Shown: in pieces, positions 5,953-7,563 of the stretch
Position numbering within the stretch: the first letter of the stretch is position 1
Layout: every line of letters starts with the position of its first letter
From: Methanobrevibacter sp.
Lineage (GTDB): Archaea; Methanobacteriota; Methanobacteria; Methanobacteriales; Methanobacteriaceae
Length of the DNA: 7,563 nucleotides
Direction: 5' to 3'
Assembly: GCA_031289975.1 (NCBI GenBank)
Contig: JAITOM010000174.1
Span: forward strand, 1-7,563
Notes under the pieces: generated by a model
What the model was told of the DNA's origin: nothing
What the model saw: only the letters and a program-made list of their open reading frames with translations
Database searches by the model: none
Position numbers and translations under genes: made by a program

Positions 5953-6621
5953 ATGGATGATATTTATGCAATTATTCCAGTGTCTAAATTTAATGATGCT
6001 AAAACTCGATTATCCCCATTTTTATCATCTGATGAAAGGGAAAACTTATTAAAAGTGATGCTTAAGGATGTAGCATCAATTTTAAAAAAATATGTTGATA
6101 AAGTAATAATTATAAGTGGGGATAGTGATGTTTTAGATTATGGAAAAGAATTAGGGTTGGTCACCATTGTTGAAGAAGAAAATTCAAATTTAAATCTTGC
6201 AATTAAACAAGCAATGAAGTGGGCTAAAAATAAGGTTTCAAAGATTATTATAATTCCTTCAGATATTCCTTTAATAGCTAAATCTGATATTCATACTTTA
6301 ATAAATCATGGGAAATCTCAAGATTTCATAATCGCTCCTGCACGAGGAGGAGGAACCAATGCTTTAATAATAAAGCCATTAGCTATTGAAATGATGTATG
6401 GTGAAGACAGCTTTAGAAAACATGTTGCTGAAGCAATAGCTAATAATTTGCCCCCATTAGTCTATGATTCATTTTTCTTATCTTTAGATGTTAACATAAC
6501 AGAGGATATTGGAGAAATATTATTGCATGATGAAAATTCTAATACAAAAAATTATCTAAAATCATTAAATATTTCTGTTAAACCGATTCATGGATTACAA
6601 CGTTTAAAAGTATCAAGATAA
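5953..6621 (+). CDS. cofC: 2-phospho-L-lactate guanylyltransferase (F420 biosynthesis)
   Basis: Transfers GMP from GTP to 2-phospho-L-lactate, making the activated lactyl-diphosphoguanosine that CofD joins to Fo in coenzyme F420 synthesis. The 222 residues form a single GT-A-like nucleotidyltransferase fold, the usual size for archaeal CofC. Signs of the family are AIIPVSKFNDAKTRLS near the N-terminus (6-21) with the conserved Lys/Arg nucleotide-binding loop, LSSDERENLL (24-33), IIPSDIPLI with the metal-binding Asp (100-108), the signature APARGGGTNAL (128-138), GEDSFRKH (150-157) and a C-terminal DVNITEDIGEIL (179-190). The start is supported by a strong GGAGG at 5942-5946, six bases before ATG 5953. 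It lies 20 bp after proS and 13 bp before the thiD ATG, so it is probably co-transcribed with both. Nothing appears truncated or unusual. Confidence 0.94.
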   Translation: MDDIYAIIPVSKFNDAKTRLSPFLSSDERENLLKVMLKDVASILKKYVDKVIIISGDSDVLDYGKELGLVTIVEEENSNLNLAIKQAMKWAKNKVSKIIIIPSDIPLIAKSDIHTLINHGKSQDFIIAPARGGGTNALIIKPLAIEMMYGEDSFRKHVAEAIANNLPPLVYDSFFLSLDVNITEDIGEILLHDENSNTKNYLKSLNISVKPIHGLQRLKVSR

Positions 6622-6634
6622 AATGTGATTTTTG

Positions 6635-7369
6635 ATGATTGGGATTTCAATAGCTGGATTTGATCCATCAGGAGGAGCTGGAATATTAGCTGATCTTAAA
6701 ACATTTACTTCATTGGGTGTTCATGGAACAAGTGTAATTACAGCATTAACAGCTCAAAATCCAAAAAAATTCTTCTCAAACTATCCCATAACTATTGAAT
6801 ATATTGAAGAACAGTTTGATTCAATTATGGATGAATATAACATTAATTATGGGAAAACAGGAATGTTATATTCGGATGAAGTAATTAAACTAACTCATAA
6901 AAAACTTAAATCAAACTATATTAAATATGTTGTTGATCCTGTTATGATTGCAAGTTCTGGTGGAAATTTATCCAAGAATAATATTTCAAAAACTTTGAAA
7001 AATAGTTTGATTAAAGATTCAATACTTATTACTCCAAATGTATTTGAAGCAGAAACTTTATCAGAAATAGATATTAAAAACCTTGATGATGGAATCGAAG
7101 CATCCCATATATTAAACAAATATTCTAATGTTTTAATTACAGGTGGTCATCTTAATGGAAACAGTATATTAAATATTGATGGAAAGATAACAGTATTTAA
7201 AGAAGATTTAATTACAACAAATAATGTGCATGGAAGTGGATGTATTTTATCAGCAGCTATTACAAGTTATTTAATTAAAGGAGAAGAATTACCTGTAGCT
7301 ATTAGTAAAGCAAATAAATTTGTTAGAATAGCTATTGAAAACGGTCGTTATGGGACTTTAGGATTTTGA
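6635..7369 (+). CDS. thiD: Hydroxymethylpyrimidine / phosphomethylpyrimidine kinase
   Basis: Ribokinase-fold enzyme that phosphorylates 4-amino-5-hydroxymethyl-2-methylpyrimidine and its monophosphate to HMP-PP, the pyrimidine precursor of thiamine phosphate; cytoplasmic. Residue numbers count from the in-frame TTG at 6632. The N-terminal substrate loop is AGFDPSGGAG (8-17), followed by ALTAQNP (38-44). KTGM (75-78), VDPVM (101-105) and TPNVFEAE (134-141) line the ATP and magnesium site. ITGGHLNG (169-176) and HGSGC (200-204) follow; Gly-Ser-Gly-Cys forms the anion hole with the catalytic Cys204. At 244 residues it is slightly shorter than bacterial ThiD and lacks the C-terminal ThiN domain fused to many archaeal ThiD proteins. 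ATG 6635 is chosen because GTGAT at 6625-6629 sits five bases upstream. It begins 13 bp after cofC and is the last gene of the run. A pyridoxal-type kinase is less likely given the HMP-type N-terminal loop. Confidence 0.93.
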   Translation: MIGISIAGFDPSGGAGILADLKTFTSLGVHGTSVITALTAQNPKKFFSNYPITIEYIEEQFDSIMDEYNINYGKTGMLYSDEVIKLTHKKLKSNYIKYVVDPVMIASSGGNLSKNNISKTLKNSLIKDSILITPNVFEAETLSEIDIKNLDDGIEASHILNKYSNVLITGGHLNGNSILNIDGKITVFKEDLITTNNVHGSGCILSAAITSYLIKGEELPVAISKANKFVRIAIENGRYGTLGF

Positions 7370-7389
7370 TAAAAGAGATTATATCCCAG

Positions 7390-7414
7390 TTTTTGAATTA
7401 TTCACGGATTTTTT
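7390..7414 (+). terminator. Candidate oligo-T terminator after thiD
   Basis: A five-T run at 7390-7394 and a six-T run at 7409-7414 lie 21 and 40 bases after the thiD stop codon. Archaeal RNA polymerase often releases at such tracts without a hairpin. No stem precedes them, so the call rests on position and T content only. Confidence 0.4.
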
Positions 7415-7454
7415 GTCATATTCAAAGCTAAATATTCGGGTGTGTCAAAAATTC

Positions 7455-7563
7455 CATGGTATAGTATTTAGCTTAACTTTATTAACATAATATATTATCA
7501 TCAAATTTTTAAAAAAGTTTAATATCTCTTTAAATTAAAATTTGAATAATTTAAAGAATAATT
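7455..7563 (-). repeat. Right arm of long inverted repeat flanking proS-cofC-thiD
   Basis: Read on the minus strand, this stretch repeats the sequence upstream of proS. 7513-7563 matches 4328-4378 with one difference and reaches the window edge, so the repeat may extend further. 7491-7510 matches 4421-4440 at 19 of 20. AGTTAAG, AAATACTATA and CCATG then follow in the same order, ending near 7455. It lacks the 42-bp hairpin segment of the left arm and has 12 extra bases at 7479-7490. On the minus strand it points at the 3' end of thiD, where no gene starts, which argues against it being an ordinary promoter copy. Confidence 0.85.

Noticed and set aside
6916..7119. 67-codon open frame on the minus strand inside thiD
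   Set aside because: It is antisense to the conserved VDPVM and TPNVFEAE region of ThiD; nothing supports expression.

Overview
The window looks like a piece of a very AT-rich methanogenic archaeon of the Methanobacteriales, most likely Methanobrevibacter or a close relative. Four things point there. There is an adhesin-like surface protein with Pmp-type GGA[IV]/FxxN repeats, an NWWG motif, DUF11 repeats and a C-terminal anchor. There is an archaeal/eukaryal-type prolyl-tRNA synthetase with a C-terminal four-Cys zinc module. There is CofC, an enzyme of coenzyme F420 synthesis. The ribosome-binding sites match the archaeal GGAGGTGAT pattern. The genus is an inference; no rRNA is present.

Layout, all genes on the + strand: 1-60 may be the last codons of an upstream gene. 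61-999 is a long, extremely AT-rich non-coding leader packed with repeats: a 16-bp direct repeat, a perfect 10-bp-stem palindrome, five tandem copies of a 25-31 bp unit, a 24-bp perfect duplication and three tandem copies of a 55-bp unit. 1009-3744 encodes a 911-residue adhesin-like protein. 3745-4534 is a second AT-rich gap. It holds hairpins, T-tracts and a ~147-bp element that is a direct repeat of the sequence at 661-831, so the adhesin gene lies between two copies of the same element. 4535-7369 is a compact run of three housekeeping genes: proS (prolyl-tRNA synthetase), cofC (2-phospho-L-lactate guanylyltransferase) and thiD (HMP/HMP-P kinase). The intergenic gaps are 20 and 13 bp and each gene has its own Shine-Dalgarno-like site, so co-transcription is likely. 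7370-7563 is the 3' flank, with T-tracts and then an inverted copy of the sequence lying just upstream of proS.

The three operon products serve translation, F420 synthesis (the hydride carrier of methanogenesis) and thiamine synthesis. They share no obvious pathway; the grouping looks like a general growth-linked operon. The adhesin is a separate accessory gene with its own long repeat-rich leader.

I see no CRISPR array, tRNA, rRNA, transposase, defence system or clearly new protein system. What is unusual is the repeat architecture. The adhesin gene is bracketed by long direct repeats. The proS-cofC-thiD operon is bracketed by long inverted repeats, with a 51-bp core differing at one position; one arm carries an extra 42 bp with a perfect hairpin. 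Four short hairpins in the gaps share the core AATC-N3-GATT.
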